Shown here piece by piece: positions 23,301-35,562 of a stretch of 64,000 nucleotides of DNA; positions within the stretch are counted from its first letter, which is position 1, and every line of letters begins with the position of its first letter. The stretch lies in the NCBI GenBank assembly GCA_028622995.1, contig JAJQJQ010000052.1:62001-126000 (forward strand), written 5' to 3'. A model generated the notes under the pieces. It was given only the letters and a program-made list of their open reading frames with translations, did no database searches and was not told the origin of the DNA. The DNA comes from Panagrolaimus kolymaensis. Lineage: Eukaryota; Nematoda; Chromadorea; Rhabditida; Panagrolaimidae. Both the position numbers and the translations under genes were made by a program.

Positions 23301-25269
23301 TAGTGAAGAAGTAGCAACAACAGGAAATAAATTTTTGGATACTCAAAATAAAAATCTTCATCGTTGAAGAAGTTTAAAAAGCTTTTCCAAAGTTTTTATT
23401 TTTTATAATAAAATTGCATCATCAGATGGCAAAAAAAGAATTTCGTCTGTCTGACTTTTGAGGAAATTCCTTTTTTTTGCTATTTTTTAAAGCTTTTTGA
23501 GTGCTGTGCTAAAAAAATAAAAATGGGCGGCGCGCAGGTTTTTTTTTTCCTTTATTCTTTCATCAACATCAACGATGATGCAATTGATGAAATAAATAGT
23601 CATAGCAACAACATCGTCGCACAGATGTTTGTTATTAATAAATATATTATTAAAAATGGCTAACTATAACCAGCAGTTAATAAGGAACTACTCTTTTTTT
23701 TAACTAAATTAAAAATCAAAAAAAATCCTAAAAAAGTTCAACCAACCAACAACAAAAAAAAGCGCAGACAAAAAAGCTGCGGTGGCGGGTTTTTTGTTGG
23801 TCAAAGAAAGGAGGAGGTCTAAGTAAGTCCACTGCTTCTTTTATGCTTTCGAAATTAGCATTCTTCTCTCTTCTTTTTATTGGATGCCTGATGCAATAGT
23901 TTGTTGAGATGAAGTCAGATATATTTTTTGTTAATGTTACGTTGCAAAATAAATTAAGATTCTGAAATATATTTTCATATCGTATTCCAAAAAATTGTTT
24001 TTGGTTTTTTGTTTTATTCTTTATTAATTTTCCTCCAAACTTTTACTTTAGTAATTTTAAATAAAGTTTTTTTCTTAAATTATCCAAGCTTTTGGATTTT
24101 TCGTATTCGTTGCTATTGTTTGTTGCATATCGTATCAGAATTTATAAAATTCCAAACAACAATAAAAAAAAGTTAACAAAAAAGGTGCTTTATTAATTAT
24201 TTATTTATCAAACAGAAAAATCAGTTTAATTTCATACAAAAAGCAAAACAAAAAAATAGAGTCAAAAGAATAAACCTGATTATTATTTAAAAAAATATAT
24301 AATAAAAATTGAATACAATAATGGTAGGAGAAAAAGAAAGTTAGTTTACAAAAAATAAAGAAACAAAAATAAATCAATGGCCTGAATATTCTTTTATATA
24401 TACTTTTTTTTTTAAATCATCAATATTTTTTTTTGTTTTGCTTGGGAAATAAAATAACCAACCAAATTCTGATGGCATTGGTTAATTAAGAATTTTAAAC
24501 CCAATAACAGCAAAAAAAAGGTATGAGAGGATTTCTATTGAAATTGAAAAAATAATGTAAAAAAAATTTTGGTAACAGATAAAATAAAATAAAAAAGGCA
24601 GCGTGCTCGGCACATTTTTTTAATACGTAAAAAATATTTCTTTTAGAAAAATTCAAACTAAAGGGGATTGATTGTTTTCATATTTGGTTATAACCGGGGC
24701 TACGCTGATAATAATAAAGTCTTTTATTAAACGGAGAGAAAAAAAAAATAAATGGAATGGGAATGAAGGAAAAATTAATAATATTAGAATAAATTGGTAG
24801 GTTTTTTTGCTACATTGAGTTGGAAGTGATAATGGTGGATGGATTATGGGTCTTTGGTATCGCTGAAAAGTGAAACTAGATTAATTTCAATCCCGCAAAA
24901 TTCGGATAAAGGATGTTCATAGTCCTCCAAAAAACGTTCAAGAAAAACCAACCTTTTTTGTGAGTTGCCAAAAATCCAAAAATCAAAAAATGCAGCCTTT
25001 TAATAACATTTATCTAGGTAGGTTGAAATCAAACGAAAATAATAATACAAAAACCAAATAAAAAATACATCATCATCATCTCATCAATCAACAAATAAGA
25101 AGTTTGAATCACCAGAAGAGCAAAATCATTTATATAGAAAAACAATAAAATAATAACCAACAAGAAATAAAGATAAAACTTTTGAAGTAACAAAAAGAAG
25201 AAAACATTAATTCCTTCAAAAAAATTTCAACATTAAAAAAACGAAAGAAAGAGAAAGAAAGAGAGAACA
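20395..25269. other. Gene-poor AT-rich region, about 4.9 kb
   Basis: No gene supported. It holds long A and T runs, a short CTG run (about 22017-22030) and a hairpin-like pair near 23745-23805 (CCAACAAAAAA / TTTTTTGTTGG). The ORFs present are low-complexity Phe/Lys/Asn translations. Its position between divergent LDH sequence and the 3' end of the HMG gene makes regulatory content plausible but unshown. Confidence 0.5.
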
Positions 25270-26246
25270 TTACAAATCATTATATTCCATATGCTGTTGT
25301 TGAGGCACCATCATAATTTGTTGAGGAAGTCCACCAGGTTGTTGAACCATAATAAGTTGATGTTGAGGATGTTGTTGAATGATGGTATGAGATGGAACAG
25401 ATTGAACGATACGAGGTTGTTGATCGTGTTGTTGTTGTTGCTGTTGAGATCCACTTGTATTACGTGATTGTTGTTGTTGTTGAGAATTGCCTTGTTGAGG
25501 TGAAGATAATGCAGTAGTTTCACGATAAGTTTTCATATCTTCTGCATATCGAAGTTTATCATCATTTGCTTTTGCTTCATATACATCTTTTTCTGCTTGA
25601 GTCATCGATTTCCATACTTTACCAAGCTCTTGTGCAACTTGAGATACTTTCCATTCTGGATGAGTTTGTTGAACACCTTGTCGCCTTTCATTTGAGAAGA
25701 AAAAGAATGCTGATCTGAAAAACATAAACAATCAAATAAGTAGCAATTAACAAGGATGACAATAATCAGAGTTAACGAAGTTTGGAGTTAGTAAAATTGT
25801 CTTCAATTCACGATTCAAAAAAGTGCGTTTAGCTTTCATAGACAACCATTTCTTAAAGTTATAACAACAACAAAAACTTACAAAGCTCGTTTAGGCGCAT
25901 TTGGATCTCGTTTAGTTCTCTTCTTTTTCTTTGTATTATCTTCGCCACCATATGCAGCTACTTCAGCTTGATATCGATCAGAATCCTTTTGAGCAAGTTC
26001 ATAAAACCTTCTTTTTTCATCATCGGTCATAGTCTAAAAAAAGAGAACACATAAAATACAACATATTTATCGATTAATCGAAATAAAATAAAAACATACC
26101 TTCCATTTATCAGCACATTTTTTAGATATTTCTGTTACTTGTACGCTTTCATCTGGATATTTCTTTTTATGTTCTTCATAACACATTTTAACAAAAAATC
26201 CATATGGTGATGTTTTTCCACGAATTGGAGGTTTATCTTCACGCAT
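25270..26246 (-). CDS. hmg-1.2: HMG-box chromatin protein, HMG-1.2-like
   Basis: Exons (minus) 26100-26246, 25882-26033, 25270-25714; 744 nt, 247 aa. There are two HMG boxes. Box A runs from [20 protein letters not shown] to [21 protein letters not shown] basic linker ([18 protein letters not shown]) leads into box B ([12 protein letters not shown]...[17 protein letters not shown]). The layout and wording match nematode HMG-1.2, an HMGB1-type protein that bends DNA non-specifically in the nucleus. Instead of the short tail I know from that family, the C-terminal third is Gln-rich (runs of 5 and 6 Gln) with hydrophobic-Gln repeats ending HMEYNDL. Confidence 0.92.
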
Positions 26247-28728
26247 AATTTATTTTATTTAAAAAAATAATTAATAAATATTCCTAAAAAAAGAAAGTGT
26301 AAAAATTATCAAAACGACGATGATGATTTAAGAAGAAAATTGGCGGCGAGCCCAAAATAAAAGGTGTAAACAATCGATTACGCGATACAAAAAAAAAAAG
26401 AGACACGAATGGATAAAGGTTGTGAACAAAAGATTATGCAACAGAAAAATAATAATATGCAGACTAAATTTTTTTAGGTTATTACTAAACCTTAGAAAAA
26501 TAATAAATGAATCAATTTTGGGTCAGCTTGGATTAACATTTGAGGTCAATCAATAACCTCTAAAGGATAATGTCAAGAATATGTTTGCACATAGTTAAGT
26601 ATTTTTATTAGATGGGTAAAACTAAGAGAAAAAAAAGGTTTATCAAAAGTTTGTACAAAATAAACATTATTTACTTTGTTACAAATAAAAAGCGATAAAA
26701 AAAAAAAGCGCGCGTAAACAAATTGATGACCATCCATTCCCTCCGCGTCGTCATCAGCTGACCATTACATTACGTGAACCGAAAAAAATAAGCAGCACAA
26801 GCAAAAAAAAGGTATTTATTTATCGAATATGAAAGAAGAAACATTTACAAAAAAAAAAGCAAACGATTTTTTCTAGCGGCAAAAAAAATCAAAAATTCAA
26901 GCTAATCCCAAAAGCTTAAAGGGATTTTTAAACATTTGGAAAAGCATTCATTTTCATTATCCATGGAATCTTTCTTCTCATATTCTTCTCTAACTCCCAT
27001 TCCTCAAACAAAAAAAAATTCAATACAACTTTTTTTCCTTCTCCTTTTTCTTCATGAACCCAACGAAGAAGAAAAAGAAATAACATTTCTATTAGAAAAA
27101 GAGGAGACTATAGAAAAAAGAAGGTTTTTTTATGTTAAAGGAAAGCAAGCACCAACCAACAACAAAAAATTTATAGAGGAAAAAAAGGAAAGAAGAAAGA
27201 AAAAGTACTACTAACTACTAAAAATCAACAACAAAACAACGGCAAAAGCAAAAAAGAAAGAGAAAGAGAAAATTCAATGCAATGCATTCTCTTTTTTTTT
27301 TTTTTTCATCCATCCATTTTCCAACCATTTAGTTGTTTGGTGAGAAAAAAAAATAAAATAAAAACTACGGAAAAAAAAATACATATAAACGAGAGAACGA
27401 ACGAACGAATAACAACAAACGAAATGGAATAGGAAAAAATGAGAGGGAATATTTGAAAGAGTGGTGGTTGGTTGGTTGCATGACGGCGGCTAGGCTAGGC
27501 TAGGCTAGATTGGGAATGGACGAACAAAAACAAAAACCATCTTTCTTTCTTTCATTCTTCCTAGTCATTTGTCTCTTTTTATGGGAAACCAGCAAACACA
27601 CACACATATAAGCGACGATGCTGCTGCTATGGTTGAATAATATTTTTTTTGGATGGACAAACATTGAAAGAAGACAAAAAATACATACATACATATTTGC
27701 TCTCTCATATTTTCTATGCTATTTTCTATTTTCAATCTATCTGCATCTCTTTCCTTTATTTTTATATCTCTCATTTTTATTGCATCTTTTTTTTTCTTTC
27801 CCTTTTACACACACATAAATTGTATGCCGTTTGCTTCAGTGGCCTTGTGCTTGCCTCTTGCTTGGTCGCTTGATGGGCTCGCTCACATGAGCAGGCAGCC
27901 AGCAACCAACCAACAGCAGCAAATAGCTCGTACGTAATTTTTTTCCATTTCCTTCATATCGATTACTCCCTTTAGTTTTAGAGAGTTTAGTTTTAGTTTA
28001 TAGTTGCTTGCTTTCTTGCCTGCCTGTGTTTTTCGTTTCGTTGTTCCCATAGAATTTTGGAAAAGAGAGAAAAAAATAAAGAGAGAGAGAGAGAGAGGAG
28101 GAAAAATGAGTGTGATGGTGCATTTAGTTTTATGCCAATATATATAAATATAAAATATTCGGAAAAAAAGCAGCATGAAACTAAAAAAAAGAAGAGAAAA
28201 AGCGGATTATTGCGGGGGAAAAAATTTAGAAAGAAACATTATGCAAATTTTTTGTAATACGTAGGAGGAGAAAGTGGAAGGTGTAATTAGTCTTGAAAAC
28301 TGCCAGATGACGATTTCTGTGTTTAGGCAAAAAGCCTACATTGAAGATAATTTGATTATATCTTTTCATTAAACAAGAAGATCATGATTTGAAAATAAGG
28401 AGAATTTCACAATTATAGATTGACTGAATGTTATTTGTCATTAAATAAAAATTGTCAATGCTAAATTTTTATTTTTAACTTAATTATAGCAAAAAAGGGT
28501 ATTCTTTAAATTTGTTTTTTTGAAACTTTTAGACTTATGTTTTCTTAATTCCCAGACACAAAGAAGTAATTCAAGGCAATGTTAACATTTATTTTTAACA
28601 AAAGTAAATTTATATTAATAGTATTTATTTAGTTGATACAAAAAAGCAAAATAAATATATACATATTTTTATCACATTTTTATTTTTACGCAATAGCAAG
28701 AAAAGCATCAAGTAAGGAGCGAGTTGGC
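26247..28728. other. Gene-poor region upstream of the HMG gene
   Basis: No gene supported. Features seen: tandem GGCTA units at about 27488-27507, a GA repeat at about 28080-28097, CA- and GA-rich stretches, and long homopolymers. The ORFs present are low-complexity. Confidence 0.5.
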
Positions 28729-31277
28729 TTAAATGAAAAAATAAATCTTTGTAATATGATTGCGCAATGGGACATATCTTCCATAGTAATTAGGTAAATA
28801 ATGAAATGCAAGTTTATTTTCAACATCGCCAAAGGTTAACCCTACGTTGATTTTTGTATCTTCCAACCATTCTGCCGAATAATGATAAGCAACAAAGTTA
28901 AAATATTGAGAAAAATTTCCAACAACAAGAATAATATCATCTATGAGAACTTTTAAATCATCGGGCGTGGGATTTTGCCTATAAAAGAACTTCGGGTTTA
29001 AATTTTTTTTAAATAAACCAACTCCATAATTTCTTTAATTTGTTTTTCATTTGTATTCCACCATTCAGTGGCATCTAAAACTTTTTGATTCAATCCTGTT
29101 TCATATCTAAATAAAAAAATTCGAATATTTGAATGAATAAAATTGTAGCAATATTGAGGTGGACACGGAGCATAAATGTAAAGATAGGTGCTGTTGTCAG
29201 TCAAATCGGATAAAACTATATGATATTTGTAACTATAATATTGGTCTTAATTCTAATGGTCACAGCCTTTCTAAAAAGACTTACCCCTCCAAACCTTTAT
29301 TATTTATCGAAGCATGAACATTTTTTGCGGTATCGTTGAAGTCTTTATCTTTAATTGTTCCTGATGGAAGTACATCAATGGCGGCAGTAACATCAGCCAT
29401 GGGCCAAGCAAGTTCCTTCAATTTAATTTTTTAAATTTAGAATTTATAAATATGTTTTTTATCAGAACTTGTGGCTTTTAAAAAAATGCTTAGAGGGGAA
29501 TTCAAGGATTAGAATTTGTTAAAACTTACAAGAGTTGAATTAACAAAAGCGTTGACGGAAACTGCAATTTTCTTTATTACTTTTGTACTTTCGCTAACAT
29601 CCAAGAATTTTCCAGTAACATTTGAACAGGAAACCACAAGTTGCCTCTATAATGTTAAATATATCATTTTTATACCATGGTTTTGTCTCACCAAGTTCAC
29701 CAAATGGAGACCAACTGATTTGATGAAGGATGTCAAAGCTAATCGATCATTGTGATTACCTGCGTAAGCAGCTTGCAAATAACAGCTATAAAAATTTTTC
29801 TTTAGCCTGTTTATTTTCATGGTGATCAAAGTTTAATGATATGCAAAAAAATATTTTGTTAAAACTCACTAATTTTGATTTTTAAAATTTTTGGTTGCTT
29901 TTCTAAGAACTGGAGAAATATAATGAAATATGGCAAAATCTTGTAAGCTATCAAATTCTGCAAAATTGAAAGCTCTGTTATTTAAAGGCAGATACTAGAA
30001 ACTTACCATATTTAAGTTTTTCGATTTGTTTTAGAGCTTGTTGATGATCACGGCTGTTCCAAATGGCGAGCAAAAATTCTTAAATAAAAAAAATTATTAA
30101 CTTATGCAAAGTAAATATGATTTGTGAAAAAAAGCCGAAATTACTCTTTTTTGTGTTTTTAAACTATAAACAAATTTAAAATTTTCTTTCAAGGAAAGTT
30201 TCTCAAAGAACTGAGAAAATGCTGCGTGATTTAATTTAAAAGCTTACTTATTTTTAAAGATGTATATTTTTCGATATCCATGCGAAGTTCATTGTTAAAA
30301 TTAATTTTCTTTTCAAGTTCAATAAAAATTAGGGAAGCTTTGAAATACCGTTCCATGGATTCAGCGGATGGTGGTGGGCATCGAGTTACCATTCTATTAT
30401 GTAAGAACTAAAAAGAAAGATTGGTTTATAAAGTAGCTCATGAAAAATCAAATTACAAACTTTAATTATTGCTAAAGGATCGGTATATAAACCATCGCAC
30501 ATGTTAATATATTGATTATAATATCTTGTTGTATCATAATCGATATTCGTTGTTTTGTTATAAAGAATCATTGAGAAAAATATTTTATCTTCGACGTTCT
30601 TAAAGAGCAGAAATAAAAGGATTTTTTTTATTCGAGAAATTTTAAACACACTTACTTCCACGAGATCAGCTTTGATAAAATTGAGTTCAATTAAACGCCC
30701 TAAATCATCTATTTTTCGTTCAATTCTTTCAAACCGTCGCGAAGTTTCATTGTGCACAATTTGGAGAGCTTTATACAAATCTTTTTCGTGCTAAAAAAAA
30801 TGAGAAAAATAAGTCATTTTTATTTAGACAAGGTAGCATAAAGAAGGTTAATATTATTTTTAAAATGCCTTACGGGTTTGATGCCCATTCGTAAAGCTTT
30901 AGCAACGACGCCGGCCATTTTATTTTCAAATTTTTCAACTATTTCCAACACATCAGCGAGAGCATTCAAAAAACTAAGAGCGTCCTGGGTGCTTATAATA
31001 TTAAGTTCGCGGCTATAGTCTTCCATGTTCTTTGATATTGGGTATTCTAAAATAGCAATAATTTAATAAATGTTAAGGGAAATTTTGTTCAAAATTTTCT
31101 GAAAAATTCGAACGAGACAAATTATGGAATTATAACTATTATTAAAAAAGTATTTGTTAAATTATTCAATATTAAAACCTCACCTTCATCACAAAAAGTA
31201 AATGAACAAAATATAAATAATACCAACATAAATAACATTACAAGCTTCCATAAAAAACATGGCCGCTCCTTTGCCAT
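28729..31277 (-). CDS. Secreted protein of unknown function, 12 exons
   Basis: Exons (minus): 31184-31277, 30874-31046, 30656-30790, 30461-30598, 30248-30407, 30007-30078, 29870-29957, 29692-29785, 29530-29646, 29285-29415, 29019-29232, 28729-28989; 1677 nt, 558 aa, every junction in phase. The first exon gives a signal peptide after a basic start (MAKERPCFLWKLVMLFMLVL). Exons 2-3 form an amphipathic/coiled-coil region (LEIVEKFENKMAGVVAKALR; NETSRRFERIERKIDDLGRL). Mid-protein Cys-containing segments include INMCDGLYTDP, MVTRCPPPSAES and YIYAPCPPQYCYNF. A WW-containing helix (DATEWWNTNEKQIKEIMEL) precedes the C-terminus. I do not recognise the family. No membrane segment after the signal, so probably secreted. 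Confidence 0.75.
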
Positions 31278-32049
31278 CTCAAATATTTTTTGTTTGAAAA
31301 TATCAGTCGGCGCTGCAATTCTTTCGGTTTTATTAAAAATAACAAAAAAAAAAACCCCCGTTAAAAGAGAATGAAAAGCTTTTAAAAACTATTCACTAAA
31401 GCCAATTTCAATAGAACTACTTACTCTTGGATGAAAAGTCATTCTTTTGCTGCGTATTTTATAGTAAAAGATGGAAAGAAAAAACATTCATTGCTTCAAG
31501 CTGCTCCGAACATGAACCATTTTTTTTCTTCATTTTATATTAAAAAGGGTTAAGAAATGTTGAAGACACAAATAGTGTAATTGAAAGTTGCATTTTCTTA
31601 TCTATTTTTTGCAACATAAAAACTAACAAATAATTTTATTCAGAAAAAAAACTTTCAATCATTCATTGCTTTAAATCAAAGAAAAGACTAAAATAAAACA
31701 AAAATCAGGTGATGCGTTTCCAATGGAAAAGAAAATTAATCACGTCCAAAGAATTTTTTTGATTAATTTTAAGTGAAACATGGGATGGATTATTTTTTGA
31801 GAAAAAAAAATAAGAAAATTCAACATGACAATAGATTTATTTTGATTATTTTTTTTGGGTTTTTTAGTTTAATTAAATTTCGCCAAATGTAAAATAAAAA
31901 TGTTATTTTTAAAAAAAGTATGCAAAATTTTCATTATGCAAAAAAAATTCCACTAACAGTTATCGCTAAATTGTAACAGCCAGTCATTTACTCTCTCATC
32001 ACATTTGAAAATCAACTCAAAACAACAACCAACTTTGACGACGACGACG
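31278..32049. other. Intergenic region between divergent genes
   Basis: Upstream regions of the minus-strand secreted protein gene and the plus-strand membrane protein gene. No further gene seen. Confidence 0.4.
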
Positions 32050-34101
32050 ATGACAATGCGGCATGTTTCACTCAAAGGAAAAACAGAATATGTAAATTTT
32101 GATTTAAATATTGCTACTTATTCACCAACAACAACAAAAAATTTCAATCATCATCATCGTCATCAACAGTTGAAGACTACTACTACAACTACTCCGGCGG
32201 CATCAGCAACGAATCGCATTTCATCTTCAACACCAATCACTGAACAACATCAACAACAAGAAAAAGAAGAAGAAAAAGAATCAATTGTGAAATATCAAAA
32301 ACAAAAAAAACTACATTCATTTGAAGAAGACAACGACGACGAAGAAGAAAAAGAAGGAGAAATGCCTGCTCAAAGAAAAGTTCGAAATGTTGAACAACGA
32401 CGTAAAATGTAATGTTTTCTTTTATTCTTACATATTTTCTTTTTTTAAAGGTTATTATTAGAGGTTCTTTATTTTTATTTATTAAAGTAACAACAAACAA
32501 CAAACAAAGAAAGGAAGTCTATTTTTGGGAGAATCAGATAGACATAATTGAAAGTTCAGGTTTAAAAAATTTTTTTTCTTTAAAAGTGGAGAAAAAAAAT
32601 ATATGAAAGGACATCTTTTTGTTGTGTCTTCACATTGCTTTGAATGAATTGGATGTTTACAGTAGTTTTTGCTTTTTATCCTTGGGTTTGTGTGTTTTTT
32701 TAACTAAAGCTTTTGAACACCATAAAATTTTTGAATGAGAATAGTGAAAACTTCCCATCTGTCAATATGCCATTAGAATTCCCGCTATTTGACACTTTAG
32801 GCTGCGTGTTATTTTTACTTTATCTGATTCGAATTTTATCGCCTTCTTGATTGCTTGCTCATTTTTCATTCAGCTTTTAATTTTAGAATGCTACCATTAG
32901 TAATAATAAAATGGTTCCAGTTTAATCTACATAGTTATTAGTAGTTTTAATATGTTTGATTATTGCCTTTTTTTATCTTGAGTTTTATGTTACCATAACC
33001 GTGACTTCTTACCCATCCTACCTTTCTCTTTGCTTTTGTTCGCTTTTTTTTTTGCTTTATTTTTGTTTTACCATTTGATCAACGCCTAATGATTACTTCT
33101 TCTTTTTTACTAATGGTGGTTAATATATCTATTTATTTTCAGGAAGATTCACAATCGAAAAGATGATATTCCTGATTGTGATACATTAGAAATTATCGAA
33201 TTTGATGAAAATTGTAATGATCCAAGCTTTTTGTAAGTTTCTTTATGGTATTATTCTTGCTTCTTACAATTCCCTTTTTTAGTGTTCCATCAGCTGAATC
33301 GGATGCATCAACAACAGGAAGTCATCGAAGCAGTAAATCAAAGAAACCTCTCAAATATTCCCGTTTATCTGCAACTCAACTTGATCCAGAAGTTAATGTT
33401 AGTTTAACAAATGCTGATCAATCGTATCAATCATGTGATGGTTCAACAAATGGAAGAACTTCATCAGCTGCTTCCACTTCAGCTGCAACTGGTTCAACAT
33501 CTTTTTCAACTAGAACTCATGGTACTCGTCGCCGCCGTGGTCATCGTCGTCATAAACGTCATCAAACTGAAGAACCACCAAGCCCTTTAATGAAATTTCT
33601 TCAAAGTTTTGTAGAAAATTTTGGTCAAGCTCTATATGATTTATTCGTATTCTTATGTTCATTTGTTCAAATCGATGGAAATAATACTGTATGTCGTTAC
33701 TCGACCCTATTTTTGCCATTTTTTGTTTACTAAAATGCAATTTTTTTAGAGTCCTGCTTCATTCTTCCTTCTTCTCGTTGGAATATATTTCGTCATTTCA
33801 TACATTGAAGTATCATTTGCTGGTACCATTGAACTTCTCATTGAATGGTCATGGCCTATTATTCATGTTTCTCTTCGAATGATTGAAAAAGGTTATAAAA
33901 ATATTGGAAATCTTATTGCTGGAGTCGATGATGTTGCTGAGGTACATTTTTAACTTCTTTGTTTTTTCATTGATTGTTTAATCATACTTTTTTTAGGGCT
34001 CATATTGTGATATGGCGTCAATGTGGTGTGATTACTTTGATCTCATGTGTTCAAGTCGATGCTCATTTACCAAATTTGCTCTTGAAAGATTTCGACATTA
34101 A
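32050..34101 (+). CDS. Membrane protein of unknown function with basic/Ser-rich N-terminal half
   Basis: Exons 32050-32408, 33143-33232, 33283-33688, 33750-33941, 33997-34101; 1152 nt, 383 aa. The ATG at 32050 (or 32056) is the first credible start. The N-terminal 250 residues are low-complexity: Thr/His/Gln-rich, then an acidic stretch (EEDNDDEEEKEGE), then Ser/Thr and Arg/His clusters (GTRRRRGHRRHKRHQ). Hydrophobic segments follow (SPLMKFLQSFVENFGQALYD; FFLLLVGIYFVISYIEVSFA, a likely membrane helix; IEWSWPIIHVSLRMIE). It ends in a conserved-looking Cys-rich tail (YCDMASMWCDYFDLMCSSRC). Intron 1 is long (734 bp). Family not recognised. The large soluble N-terminus is presumably cytosolic or nuclear. 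Confidence 0.7.
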
Positions 34102-34149
34102 ACAAAAATTTGAACTTTTATTGATTTTACAAATTTCTTTATTCTATGT

Positions 34150-34545
34150 CTAATGTGATAATTACAATAAAGTCTTTTGAAACAAATGTTGGTGCTTGGG
34201 AGAAATAAAACTAGCAAAACTCCGATTTGTGGAATTACAATTAGTATCAGCTTTAAATGAAGAATATCCATGAAAATTATTAATATCTTGAAGCAAACGA
34301 TGCAGAAACATTGCTTGGAACTAAATTGCATAACTTTTGAGTTTCAGCAACCAAAGCGTTCCCATATGAAAGATTCTTTTATCAGCAAAGGTTATAATTC
34401 TATCCGAACCTATGACTTTAGTTAATTCATTTTGAAGATATTTTTGACATTCAGGAATTTGCCTTAAATATATTACCATCCATGCTAAAGTGTTCGAAGT
34501 GGTTTCATGTCCAGCTAACCACATATCCAAAACACAACTAAAAAG
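34150..34545 (-). pseudogene. Cytochrome P450 remnant (I- to K-helix region)
   Basis: Minus-strand sequence after an acceptor-like TTTTTAG reads DMWLAGHETTSNTLAWMVIY, the P450 I-helix oxygen-binding motif AGxETT. It continues QIPECQKYLQNELTKVIGSD, then shifts frame after ITFADK to NALVAETQKLCNLVP, the K-helix region where ExxR is degraded to ETQK, and shifts again to a trace of IPQIGV. The heme-binding Cys region is absent. At least two frameshifts and missing ends mark a dead fragment. Confidence 0.8.
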
Positions 34546-34559
34546 TTGGAGGTCTCTAA

Positions 34560-35562
34560 AAATTAAGAATTCATAAATTTTATGAACGCTGGAAGAAGTT
34601 TCATTCCCAGAAAAGCAATTATCAACGAATCAAGATGATTAAAAAAAGATTCTTTAAAGTTATTTCAATAATATCCTGAATAAAATAATTTATTTTTAAA
34701 AATGTTTGAAGAAAACTGTATCTTATTCTTAGAAGTGAATACAAATGGGCTTTTTTGCGAAATCATCCATCATCTTTACAGAAATCGTCATCGTATATCG
34801 TTTTTATATTATTATAATTTCTTATGTTATTTCATAATTGCTGTTCAAGTCTTGAATCAACTCGCTTAAAAAGGGCGCGAAAAATAAGCGGGAACCAATT
34901 TGCTGCTCCGAAATGGTTGTGTGAAAATGTGCCCTCAAAAGCACTCATATTCATTTTGCCGCGCCACAAAGTTTTGTGAATCGTTTGAAACAAAAAAGCT
35001 TTCATTTCATTCTTTTTTTTTGTTTGTTGTAATAATCAAATATTTTCTCGCGTCATTCTTTTTTTTTAATATACTAACTTTTTTTTGAATAGCGAGATTT
35101 TAAGATTTTACTAATATCTTTTATTTTTTAGCAAACATAGCTGTACCAAATCGTCAACGTCTTTCAAACCGTGTTGATTTGATTCGTTCAAATAATTTAT
35201 GTCCTTAATTTTTTATTTTATTTCTAAATGCATACCATCACAATAGAATGTCAATCAAATTTTGAATTGGAGCATTTATTATGATTTCCATTTTTGGGTT
35301 GTCAAATGAAGAGTTGTATTTTAGCTTTTAAGCATTTTTCTCTTTGATTGAGTTGATTCTTTTAAGCTATAATAACTCAATTGTTTTTGCCATAAATAAA
35401 ATTTGAAGTGTTTACGCTTGTTAAACCAATGCGCATTATAAAAAACAATTTTGAATTACACAAACTAATATTCATTTGTGTTTGATTAATTTGCAATTTG
35501 GTTGTTCTTGTTTTGGGTTTTCATTTTCTTCCATAAATAAAAATTGATGTGTTTCATCAAAA
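34560..35562. other. Intergenic region with one orphan exon-like stretch
   Basis: Mostly AT-rich. After an acceptor-like TTTTTTAG at about 35131, a short open stretch (VPNRQRLSNRVDLIRSNNLC, stop near 35208) looks like a last exon, but I find no upstream exon to join it to. Confidence 0.35.

Noticed and set aside
26936..28257. Several 60-97 aa ORFs rich in Phe, Lys or Glu
   Set aside because: Low-complexity translations of poly-A/T and GA-rich sequence without splice or domain support.
34900..35208. ORF at 34900 plus open stretch ending NNLCP as a possible small gene
   Set aside because: The two cannot be joined with good splice sites, and composition is not convincing.
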